DNA of 7,511 bases, from contig JABDJQ010000593.1 in the NCBI GenBank assembly GCA_013002425.1, positions 1 through 7,511 of the forward strand, in the 5' to 3' direction. The notes below the pieces were generated by a model that was given only the letters and a program-made list of their open reading frames with translations, ran no database searches and was not told where the DNA came from. Made by a program: the position numbers and the translations under genes. This document shows positions 1-6,391 of this stretch, piece by piece; position 1 is the first letter of the stretch, and every line of letters starts with the position of its first letter. The stretch is from Gemmatimonadota bacterium (GTDB lineage: Bacteria > Orphanbacterota > Orphanbacteria > Orphanbacterales > Orphanbacteraceae).

Positions 1-2475
1 CGTGATCGCCAGCTCTTCGTAGTCGTAACCCACGTCCGGATGATCCGGGCCGAGAACTTTGATGTCGACTTCGAGAACACGGCGAAGGGCGCGCTCGCTT
101 GCTTCGTAGTTCCCGAGTTCTCTATCGATCGCCCCCAGATGGTAAAGAGAGAGAATCGTCGCAAGATGCTCTTCCCCGAATCGCTCGACTCGATAATCGT
201 ACGCCTTCTCCGCATACTCCCTGGCGATTGCGGGATTTCCTGCGCGCAGGTGCCAGAAGGCCAGATTTCCCTGCGACTGCGCGACCTGTTCGTGCTCCTC
301 GCCATAAAGCGCGATGTATCCGGCAAGCACCTCTTCGAACAGTTCGCGCGCCTTTTCCGGCTCTCCCGTCTGATCGTACTGAATCGCGAGGTTCCCCTTG
401 TTCTCGAGAACTTTCGGGTGATTCGGGCTGTAGACGATTTCCTGGATGTCGATCGCCCGGCGCAGACTCGTGCGAGCCTCGTCCACTTTCTCGAGGTTCA
501 GCGCGACGTTCGCGAGGTTCGTAAGGCCGGCGGCGATCTGGTGGTGGATCTCGGGGTACACCTCTTCCGACAGGTCCACCGCGCGGCGGAACACGTCGTA
601 CGCTTCGGGCAGACTGCGCGCTTCGTCGAGCGCGTTCCCGTAGCTGCTGAGCGCGATCACGTATTCCGGGCTTTTCTCCCCGTGCATCTCCTCGAGGAGC
701 GGCAGCGTCTCCTCGAAGATACCGATCGTCTCCTCATGGCGTCCGAGCGCGGAAAGCGCGTTTGCCCGCCGAATGCGGGCTTTCAGGACGCGCTCCGAGG
801 GAGTATCGGAGTCGTCCTCCCAGATTGCGAGCGTCTTGTCGATCGCGGCGAGCGCCTCTTCGTAATCCGACAGGAAATGATAGGCGAGTGCGCGGTCGTA
901 ATGGCTCAGTCCGATCTCGAGCGCGTCCGGCGGATAGACCCTCGAGTTGATCGCATGGGCGTCTTCGAACAGCTTGCGTGATTCCTCATAGAGACCGAGA
1001 CCCCAGTAGACGCGTCCGATCGTCCCCATCATGCGCCCCTGCACCTCGGGCTGATCCACGAGCTCGTCGCGGATCTCGACCGCGCCCTTGTCGAGGATTT
1101 CGCGCGCCGTGATTTCGTTGCCGCGCGCCTCCCCCGGGTCTGAGACGCGGAACAGACCCTCCATGAAGTCCGTCACCTGGTTCGCCGTAGCCGCTTCCTC
1201 GGCCGCCGTCTTCTCGGCGAGCACCGCGCGCTGGTAGAGCACGCTCATGAGGCCGCTGAAACCGACGAGCAGAACGAGCATCGTGACCGCGAGCGCGACC
1301 GGAATCTTGTTGCGCGCGACCAGCTTCTGCAGCTGGTACATCGTGCTCGGGGGGCGCGCCAGGATCGGCTGGTTCGTCTGATAGCGTTCGATATCTTCCG
1401 CGATCGCCGCGGCGTTCTGATAACGATCCGCGGGGTTTTTCTCGAGCGCCTTTCGCGCGATCGTCTCGAGTTCGCCTCCCGCAAATCCGTCCCCCCAGGG
1501 AGTGCCGCGGAACGATCGCGGCTGCTGTTCCGTGATCACGCGGATCGCTTCGAGGATCGAGCCTTTGTCGAGTTCGTACGGCTTCGCGCCGCTCAGTATC
1601 TCGAACAGAATCACGCCGAGCGAGTAGACGTCGGTTCGCAGGTCGAGCTCGTCCGTTTCGCCCCGCGCCTGCTCGGGGCTCATGTACGGGAGCGTTCCCT
1701 TGATGACGCCCACCTCGCTGACGAGCGAGCCTCCGGCTTCGGAGTCGACGATGCGCGCGAGCCCGAAGTCGAGAATCTTGACCTGCGGCCCGAGGCTGCT
1801 GCCCGATCCGACCGCCGCATCCTCTTCGGTCACGATGATGTTCGAAGGTTTCAGGTCGCGATGAATCACGCCGCGCTGGTGGGCGTAGTTCACGGCGTTG
1901 CAGATCTGACGAAAGAGATTGAGACGTATGCCGATTTCCGACTGGCGCATTTCCCCCGGCGTACGGCGCGCGAGAAAGACGTCGATTTCGTGACCGGTCA
2001 GCAGCTCCATCGCGAAGAAGTGCCGACCTTCTTCCGTGCGCCCCGACTCGTAGATCGCGCCGATGTTCGGGTGCTTCAGACGGGCAAGCGTGTTGGCTTC
2101 GCGCTCGAACATCTTGATCGAGACTTCGTCCACGAAGCGGCCGCCGCGAATCACTTTCAGCGCCACGCGACGATGCGGACGCTGCTGCTCCGCTTCGTAC
2201 ACGATCCCCATTCCGCCTTCGCCGAGTTTGCCGAGTACCTTGTACCCCGCGATCGACTCGGGGAGGGACGCGTCCTTTTCGCGCGGCGGGTCGGCGGCAG
2301 GGGCAACCGTATCCATGATCGTTTCGTTCTCGTAAACGATCATGTCCTCGACCTCTTCGATAAGATCCGGTTCGTCCGCGCAATGCTCGCGCAGGTACGC
2401 GGTGCGCTCGGCCGGCGAAAGCGAAACGACAGCCTGGATCAGTTCGCGTACTTTCTGTAAACGGGCAGGGTCCAA
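1..2475 (-). CDS. Transmembrane Ser/Thr protein kinase with C-terminal TPR repeats (3' end outside window)
   Basis: This is a PknB-type kinase; 825 residues are visible and the gene continues past the left edge. Residues 1-55 form the short helical N-terminal segment common in kinase-TPR fusions. The kinase domain spans about 77-370. It has the Gly-rich loop GEGGMG (85-90), VALK with K107, helix-C E126, HRDLKPSN with catalytic D207, DFG at 236-238, and SPE (266-268) in place of APE. A single membrane helix lies at about 392-413. From about 478 there are eight TPR units spaced close to 42 residues (kinesin-light-chain type), and a ninth begins at the edge. The expected topology is a cytoplasmic kinase with an extracytoplasmic TPR sensor. 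The start is TTG at 2475, preceded by AGGAG with an 8-base spacer. The nearby ATG at 2480 is out of frame and soon stops. It is the fourth gene of the operon. Its targets are unknown. Confidence 0.96.
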   Translation of the reverse strand, partial: MDPARLQKVRELIQAVVSLSPAERTAYLREHCADEPDLIEEVEDMIVYENETIMDTVAPAADPPREKDASLPESIAGYKVLGKLGEGGMGIVYEAEQQRPHRRVALKVIRGGRFVDEVSIKMFEREANTLARLKHPNIGAIYESGRTEEGRHFFAMELLTGHEIDVFLARRTPGEMRQSEIGIRLNLFRQICNAVNYAHQRGVIHRDLKPSNIIVTEEDAAVGSGSSLGPQVKILDFGLARIVDSEAGGSLVSEVGVIKGTLPYMSPEQARGETDELDLRTDVYSLGVILFEILSGAKPYELDKGSILEAIRVITEQQPRSFRGTPWGDGFAGGELETIARKALEKNPADRYQNAAAIAEDIERYQTNQPILARPPSTMYQLQKLVARNKIPVALAVTMLVLLVGFSGLMSVLYQRAVLAEKTAAEEAATANQVTDFMEGLFRVSDPGEARGNEITAREILDKGAVEIRDELVDQPEVQGRMMGTIGRVYWGLGLYEESRKLFEDAHAINSRVYPPDALEIGLSHYDRALAYHFLSDYEEALAAIDKTLAIWEDDSDTPSERVLKARIRRANALSALGRHEETIGIFEETLPLLEEMHGEKSPEYVIALSSYGNALDEARSLPEAYDVFRRAVDLSEEVYPEIHHQIAAGLTNLANVALNLEKVDEARTSLRRAIDIQEIVYSPNHPKVLENKGNLAIQYDQTGEPEKARELFEEVLAGYIALYGEEHEQVAQSQGNLAFWHLRAGNPAIAREYAEKAYDYRVERFGEEHLATILSLYHLGAIDRELGNYEASERALRRVLEVDIKVLGPDHPDVGYDYEELAIT

Positions 2476-2483
2476 GGCATGCG

Positions 2484-2488
2484 CTCCT
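2484..2488 (-). promoter_or_regulatory. Ribosome binding site of the kinase gene, overlapping the upstream stop codon
   Basis: AGGAG reads at 2488-2484, 8 bases before the TTG at 2475. It shares two bases with the TAG stop (2489-2487) of the hydrolase gene, so the string reads TAGGAG. This decides the TTG start and implies that ribosomes ending the hydrolase can reinitiate on the kinase. Confidence 0.85.
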
Positions 2489-3881
2489 AGCGAAGAATGA
2501 CGATCCGCTCCGTGAGCGTTTCCGTCTCGGTTTCCAGTGTGAGAAAATAGACTCCCGCTCCCAGCGGTTCCCCGCTCCGGTCGCGCCAGTCACGTTGAAT
2601 CAGATGGGTTCCGATACCCGGACGGCCCGCGAACACCTCGGCGAGTTCACGGCCTGCAAGATCGTGAAGCACGACGCGCGCGCGGCCTTCCGTGCTGGTT
2701 CGAAATCGAACGCGGCTCGTGCCGGTCGACGGGTTCGGGGCGCTCCCGATCCAGTTCGCGGGAAACGAGTTCCCTTCGGCTTCTTCGCCGGTCTCGCCGG
2801 CCTCGCCGCCCTCGCCCGTCTCCCCCGTGCCCGTGTCGGAGCCGCCCGTTTCGTTCCCGGGCGCGATCAACAGTTCGAGCATCGGCTCTCCCGTCGACTG
2901 CTCCGTCGGAAACCCGAGGAGTTCGCCGATCGTGGGAACGATGTCGGGAATCGCGCGCGGCACTTCGGAAATCGTTCCGGGCATGACGTCGGGCCCGATC
3001 GCGAGAAGCTGGATCGTGCGGCACCCCGCGCATCCGTCGCCGTGTCCGCGAAAGCTGTAGTCGTGGCGACCGTGATCGTTCGTCACGAGGAGCGTCGTCT
3101 TGCCGGCGTACTTCTCGAGCGTCGCCAGATGTTCCCAGAGGGCGCCGACGATGCTGTCGGCGGTCACGATCGCATCGAGATACGCTTCCCAGTTCCCCCC
3201 GTGCCCTTCGTGATCCACATCGGAAAGATAGAGCAGAAGAAAGGAGGGCGCGTAGCTTTCGATCACACCGAGCGCTTCCTGATAGACCGTGCGATCGCCC
3301 CTTCCGACCGGGTGCGTATACGGCCAGTAGCTGCGCCCGTAGTTCGCGTCGAAGCTCGGCTTCCAGACGCACCCGACGTTCGGAAGCACATACGCGCAGT
3401 CGCGCTGCGGGCGATCGAGATGCTTGCGATAATATTCGAAGACCGTCGGCTTGATCGTGTGGCTGTTTCCGGCGCCGCCGCAGGCTTCGTCCTGGAACGA
3501 ACCGATGCCTGTCCACGCTCCGCACCAGATGGCCGGGATCGCGTTTCGCGTATACGTCACGCCGTCGTTCAGAAACGGTTCGACTTTCGCCCCGAGCTCC
3601 GCGAGTTCCGCCATGCGGGGGGTATACCTGCGCGTCGAATCGCCGAGCCCTTCCGAGTATCGCAATCCGTCAATGACGACGAGCACCACGTTTTCCGTCA
3701 CATACTCATCGGCATGCGCGCGGGTAGTGCAGAAAACCAGAAGCGCGGTAAGCGTAGCGACAAGCGCCGCGGCAAGGGCGGCGGCATGCGCGAGAACGGC
3801 GGGCATCGCCGGGGACCCCGCCACTGGCCGCGGCCGGCGTAACGGTCGGGTGGTGAGCTTCGGCACGGGCATCCTTTCCAT
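2487..3881 (-). CDS. Exported alkaline-phosphatase-superfamily hydrolase with C-terminal sorting domain
   Basis: This is a 464-residue predicted secreted metallohydrolase. An Arg-rich start and a hydrophobic stretch (about 28-50) form a long signal peptide ending in AHA, with likely cleavage after residue 57. The core (about 61-338) carries the metal-site pattern of the superfamily: VVIDG with D71; a Thr at 111 in YTRNAIPAIWCG, where sulfatases have formylglycine-Cys; SDVDHEGH with D223 and H227; TNDHG with D269 and H270; and GHG with H280. Thr as nucleophile suggests a phosphodiesterase or phosphatase of the type I phosphodiesterase/nucleotide pyrophosphatase kind rather than a sulfatase. 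Six Cys in the mature part could form disulfides. A Gly/Glu/Thr linker (342-371) leads to a FlgD/Por-type domain. The start is ATG 3881, with GGGGG 10 bases upstream; M26 (3806) would give a signal peptide without a charged N-region. The gene lies 30 bases after the ligase and 11 bases before the kinase. The substrate is unknown. Confidence 0.9.
   Translation of the reverse strand: MERMPVPKLTTRPLRRPRPVAGSPAMPAVLAHAAALAAALVATLTALLVFCTTRAHADEYVTENVVLVVIDGLRYSEGLGDSTRRYTPRMAELAELGAKVEPFLNDGVTYTRNAIPAIWCGAWTGIGSFQDEACGGAGNSHTIKPTVFEYYRKHLDRPQRDCAYVLPNVGCVWKPSFDANYGRSYWPYTHPVGRGDRTVYQEALGVIESYAPSFLLLYLSDVDHEGHGGNWEAYLDAIVTADSIVGALWEHLATLEKYAGKTTLLVTNDHGRHDYSFRGHGDGCAGCRTIQLLAIGPDVMPGTISEVPRAIPDIVPTIGELLGFPTEQSTGEPMLELLIAPGNETGGSDTGTGETGEGGEAGETGEEAEGNSFPANWIGSAPNPSTGTSRVRFRTSTEGRARVVLHDLAGRELAEVFAGRPGIGTHLIQRDWRDRSGEPLGAGVYFLTLETETETLTERIVILR
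2490..2744 (-). other. FlgD-like / type IX-type C-terminal sorting domain in the hydrolase
   Basis: Residues 380-464 follow the pattern of C-terminal beta-sandwich domains in exported proteins of FCB and related candidate phyla. They open with SAPNPSTGTSRVRF, contain VVLHDLAGRELAEV, then W432 and GEPLGAGVYFLTL, and end in a short strand ERIVILR at the last residue. In known type IX substrates such a domain directs export and surface attachment and is often cleaved. FlgD-like Ig domains without a sorting role look similar, so the sorting function is inferred. Confidence 0.75.
2769..2858 (-). repeat. Low-complexity Gly/Glu/Thr linker coding sequence
   Basis: Residues 342-371 of the hydrolase are almost only Gly, Glu, Thr, Ser and Ala, with GET/GE steps such as TGETGEGGEAGETGEE. 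The segment joins the catalytic core to the C-terminal sorting domain and is probably an unstructured, acidic spacer. The DNA is degenerate, not an exact tandem repeat. Confidence 0.7.
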
Positions 3882-3911
3882 TCGCGGAACGCCCCCAGAG
3901 TACCACGGACC

Positions 3912-5162
3912 TCAGCCGCCCGAAAAGGCGGTGTTCTTCACGATGCGGAACTTGCCGCTCTTCTCCGGCCGGATGCTCTCGACGACTTCGATCGTGATCG
4001 CCATGCCCGGGATGACGGGCCCGAGACCGCGCACGATCTCGTCCCTCGTCTCCTGACCGAACGCCGGGGAGGGCACGACACGGACCATCGCATGATCCGC
4101 CCGGTCCTGCACGATCTCGAACTGAGCGACGCCGTGAAGCGCTTCGACGGGATCCATGACGTTGTAGGGCGACACTTCTCCGCCGCCGGGAAGTATGAAG
4201 TAGTCGGCCTGGCGTCCGAGAGACGGGCGCATGAGCGGCAGGCCGCGGCCGCAAGGGCAAGGCTCCGGAATCCACGACCCGGTGTCGCCGACAAGATAGC
4301 GAACGAGCGGCATCGCGCGGTTCACGAGAGACGTAACCACGATCGAACCGGCGGGCACGCCGTCCTCTTCTTCTTTCAGGATTTCGACGAAAACAGAATC
4401 GGCGTTCACGTGATACCCGCTTCGCGCGGGACACTCCCACGCGATCTCTTTGACTTCCGTGCAGCCGTAGATGTCGAACACTTCCGCGCCGAAACCGGAA
4501 GCGATCGTCGCGCGTGTGCGTTCGGTCAGCAGTTCTCCACTCGTAAACACGAACCGCGGACGCACGCGCCCTTTCGCGACCGGCGCGAGGCGCGTCAGGT
4601 AACTCGGGAAACCGTAGAGCGCGCGGGGGCCGAACGAAACGAGACTGTCTGCCGTTTGTTCGAGCGGCTCGTGCACGCCGAACGAAAGCTGCCTCAGAAT
4701 GCGACGGCGAAGAAACGTGGGCTCGTTCGGAATCCATTGAAAGAGAGCGACGTTGTGCCACGGGCGAAGCCCGCACGCGAGGCGCGCGCGCAGTTTGACG
4801 AGAAAGCGGCCGACGACCCAGGCGCGATCGTCGAAGTACGTCGTGGCGCCTTCACCGGTGGAGCCGGAACTGAACGATTTGTGAAGCGTTTCGCGCTTGA
4901 ATCCGCGGGCGAACAGACGGTCGGGGACGCGAATGTTCCTCTTCTTCAGTATCGGTAGACGCGTCAGGTCGTCCGGCGCGCGAATGTCGGCGGGCGTGAT
5001 TCCCCGGTCATCGAAAGCGGCGCGATAGTGCGGTGTCGTTTCGTAGGCGTGCGCGAGCATCGACTCGAGCAGGCGCCACTGACGCTCGCGCACCGCTTGC
5101 ACGGGTCGCCATTGTCCGCGATGGAGAGCGAGCATTTCCGCCGCCACGCCGAACGCGTTCAC
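3912..5162 (-). CDS. PaaK/CapK-family adenylate-forming ligase
   Basis: This 416-residue member of the ANL superfamily resembles phenylacetate-CoA ligase and CapK proteins of polysaccharide clusters. Such enzymes activate a carboxylic acid with ATP and then pass it to CoA or another acceptor. The N-terminal part has the family pattern HAYETTPHYRAAF (38-50) and LPILKK (69-74). The ATP loop is FSSGSTGEG (97-105). Later come TSGELL (207-212), YGCTE (232-236), RYLVGDTG (288-295) and GRQAD (316-320). The C-terminal lid has PEKSGKFRIVKN, with K404 a candidate catalytic Lys. C244 and CPC (302-304) match the Cys positions common in this family and may bind a metal. The start is GTG 5162, overlapping the glycosyltransferase stop as GTGA, with AGGAAGG at 5179-5173. 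An in-frame ATG at 5225 would overlap that gene by 67 bases and is less likely. The substrate acid is unknown; phenylacetate degradation is unlikely because no paa genes are nearby. Confidence 0.92.
   Translation of the reverse strand: MNAFGVAAEMLALHRGQWRPVQAVRERQWRLLESMLAHAYETTPHYRAAFDDRGITPADIRAPDDLTRLPILKKRNIRVPDRLFARGFKRETLHKSFSSGSTGEGATTYFDDRAWVVGRFLVKLRARLACGLRPWHNVALFQWIPNEPTFLRRRILRQLSFGVHEPLEQTADSLVSFGPRALYGFPSYLTRLAPVAKGRVRPRFVFTSGELLTERTRATIASGFGAEVFDIYGCTEVKEIAWECPARSGYHVNADSVFVEILKEEEDGVPAGSIVVTSLVNRAMPLVRYLVGDTGSWIPEPCPCGRGLPLMRPSLGRQADYFILPGGGEVSPYNVMDPVEALHGVAQFEIVQDRADHAMVRVVPSPAFGQETRDEIVRGLGPVIPGMAITIEVVESIRPEKSGKFRIVKNTAFSGG
5159..5162 (-). promoter_or_regulatory. GTGA stop-start overlap (translational coupling)
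   Basis: The TGA ending the glycosyltransferase (5161-5159) overlaps the GTG start of the ligase (5162-5160) in the string GTGA. The purine-rich AGGAAGG at 5179-5173 lies inside the end of the glycosyltransferase gene. This arrangement supports both the GTG start and coupled translation. Confidence 0.7.
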
Positions 5163-6295
5163 CGCGCCCCCGCCTTCCTCATCCCGTTGTAGATTGCCAC
5201 GTATCGATCGGCCACGGCGCTCCACGGCATCGATTCGGCAAGGGCCCGCGATCTTCCTGCGTGCGTTGCGAGCAGATCGGGATCGTCGATGTAACGACCG
5301 ATCGCTTCCGCAATGCTCTCCGCGCTCTTCCTCCGGATCAGGAGCCCGTTGTCATCGAGGATCTCCTCGACCCCCGTTCGTGTCGTGATCAGCGGGAGGC
5401 CTGTCGCGATCGCTTCGAGGGCTGCATTGCTGAGCGCTTCCTCGAGCGCGGGCAGGACGAAGACATGCGCCCGGCGATAGAGAGCCGGGAGCTCGTCGCC
5501 GACAACGCCGTGAAACTCCACCTGCCCGCGGAGCCCGTTGTCGAGCGCGTATCGTTCCATGCGCTGTCGCTCCGGACCGCTGCCCGCGACGAGCAGATGA
5601 CAGATCCTGCCGTCATCCGCGAGCAGACGAAGCGCGCGAAACAGATAGGTCACGCCCTTCCGCTCGATCAATCGACCGGCGAAGATCGCCGTGAAGGCTT
5701 TGTCCGGCGTTCCGGGCCGGAAGCGTTCGCAATCGACCGCGTTCCGCACGACTTCGAATCGAAGATCCGGCATCGTTTTTCGCGCGAGCGCGCCGAGGTT
5801 CTCGCTGACGCAGGTGACCGCCGTCGCCCCCTTCCATACGGCCCGGGCGATCGGCTTGAAGAGCACGGGATCGAGCGCGCGAAGGCGCGGATTGTAGCCC
5901 GGCACGTCGGAGCCGCGCAGAGAAACGAGGTACGGAATCCGCTTGCGATAGCGATGTCCGATGATTCCCGACGGCCAGCCGGACCAGTAGTGGCCGAGAT
6001 CGAACGCTTCCCGTTCGATCAGGTCGTCGCAGTAAGCCCGCGCGCGCAGAAACCACGTGCCGAGCTCGCGCGCGGTCCAGAAGTGCATTTCCTTTTTCGG
6101 GACGGGGACATGATGAATGCGGATCGAAGGCGTCAGCGATTCGATTTCCGGGCGGGAACCCGTGCCGCAAGTGACGAGATCGATGCTCAGGTCAGGACGG
6201 AGCGCAAGTTCACGCAGCAGGTAGTGCGTCGCATTCGCGGATCCGCCGCCGATCGGAGGGTACTCGTAGTTCACCATGAGAATGCGTAAGGTCAA
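5159..6295 (-). CDS. GT4-family glycosyltransferase (GT-B fold)
   Basis: This 378-residue retaining-type glycosyltransferase is predicted to move a sugar from a nucleotide donor to a cytoplasmic, probably lipid-linked or glycan, acceptor. The N-terminal domain begins RILMVNYEYPPIGGG (4-18), the Gly-rich acceptor-side loop typical of GT4. Further marks are SLRGSDVPGY (125-134), VSENL (163-167) and RNAVD (184-188). The donor domain has AGRLIERKG (206-214, with R208 and K213 as expected phosphate contacts) and AGSGPER (237-243). The E-x7-E pair is E286 and E294 in EALSNAALEAIATGLP; the usual EG is EA here. The start is TTG 6295, with AAGGA 9 bases upstream and the family-typical N-terminus. An earlier in-frame TTG at 6322 has no ribosome site and lies before the expected transcript start. 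It is probably the first gene of the operon. Confidence 0.94.
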   Translation of the reverse strand: MTLRILMVNYEYPPIGGGSANATHYLLRELALRPDLSIDLVTCGTGSRPEIESLTPSIRIHHVPVPKKEMHFWTARELGTWFLRARAYCDDLIEREAFDLGHYWSGWPSGIIGHRYRKRIPYLVSLRGSDVPGYNPRLRALDPVLFKPIARAVWKGATAVTCVSENLGALARKTMPDLRFEVVRNAVDCERFRPGTPDKAFTAIFAGRLIERKGVTYLFRALRLLADDGRICHLLVAGSGPERQRMERYALDNGLRGQVEFHGVVGDELPALYRRAHVFVLPALEEALSNAALEAIATGLPLITTRTGVEEILDDNGLLIRRKSAESIAEAIGRYIDDPDLLATHAGRSRALAESMPWSAVADRYVAIYNGMRKAGAR

Positions 6296-6304
6296 TGAAG
6301 GGGT

Positions 6305-6311
6305 TCCTTCC
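6305..6311 (-). promoter_or_regulatory. Ribosome binding site of the glycosyltransferase
   Basis: GGAAGGA reads at 6311-6305, with a 9-base spacer to the TTG at 6295. It sets the start there. The upstream TTG (6322) and the downstream in-frame ATG (6277) both lack such a sequence. Confidence 0.7.
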
Positions 6312-6326
6312 GCCGGTTTCAAAGCG

Positions 6327-6332
6327 ATTATA
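6327..6332 (-). promoter_or_regulatory. Candidate -10 box of the four-gene operon
   Basis: A perfect TATAAT reads leftward at 6332-6327. A transcript beginning about 7 bases downstream (near 6320) would have a leader of about 25 bases containing the ribosome site at 6311-6305. No good -35 hexamer is seen at the usual distance (the position reads CGGATT), so the promoter may need an activator or another sigma factor. Confidence 0.5.
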
Positions 6333-6356
6333 CGGGATCCGTCAGACCGAATCCGT

Positions 6357-6362
6357 TATAAA
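6357..6362 (+). promoter_or_regulatory. Candidate -10 box of the divergent ligase-like gene
   Basis: TATAAA at 6357-6362 is 29 bases before the ATG at 6392. It would give a leader of about 22 bases. No matching -35 box is visible (the expected place reads GGGATC) and no clear ribosome site lies just before the ATG. The call rests on one AT-rich hexamer in an otherwise GC-rich sequence. Confidence 0.3.
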
Positions 6363-6391
6363 GGATTGAACCGAATTTTATCGAACGACGC

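Noticed and set aside
40..981. 313-codon plus-strand open frame antisense to the TPR region
   Set aside because: It lies opposite a well-supported repeat-containing gene, has no recognisable motif and no good ribosome site.
2478..2480. ATG as possible kinase start
   Set aside because: This frame reaches TGA after 13 codons and does not encode the kinase. The TTG at 2475 is in frame and well spaced from AGGAG.
986..2593. 535-codon minus-strand open frame over the kinase region
   Set aside because: It is out of frame with the clear kinase motifs, its translation is Arg/Gly-rich without domains, and it crosses from the end of the hydrolase gene. It is a GC-bias shadow.
2769..2858. Tandem repeat or CRISPR-like array
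   Set aside because: The units are degenerate and lie in frame within a protein linker. There are no spaced identical repeats.
3543..3560. Sulfatase assignment of the hydrolase
   Set aside because: The C-x-P-S-R formylglycine motif is absent; Thr 111 stands at the nucleophile position.
3720..3740. Lipoprotein signal (C51) in the hydrolase
   Set aside because: The residues before the Cys are LVF, not a lipobox, and a good AHA cleavage site follows at 55-57.
2595..3842. 415-codon plus-strand open frame antisense to the hydrolase
   Set aside because: The minus-strand reading has a signal peptide, metal-site motifs and a sorting domain. The plus reading is Arg-rich and featureless.
5033..6289. 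418-codon plus-strand open frame antisense to the glycosyltransferase
   Set aside because: All GT4 motifs lie on the minus strand. The antisense frame is a composition artefact.
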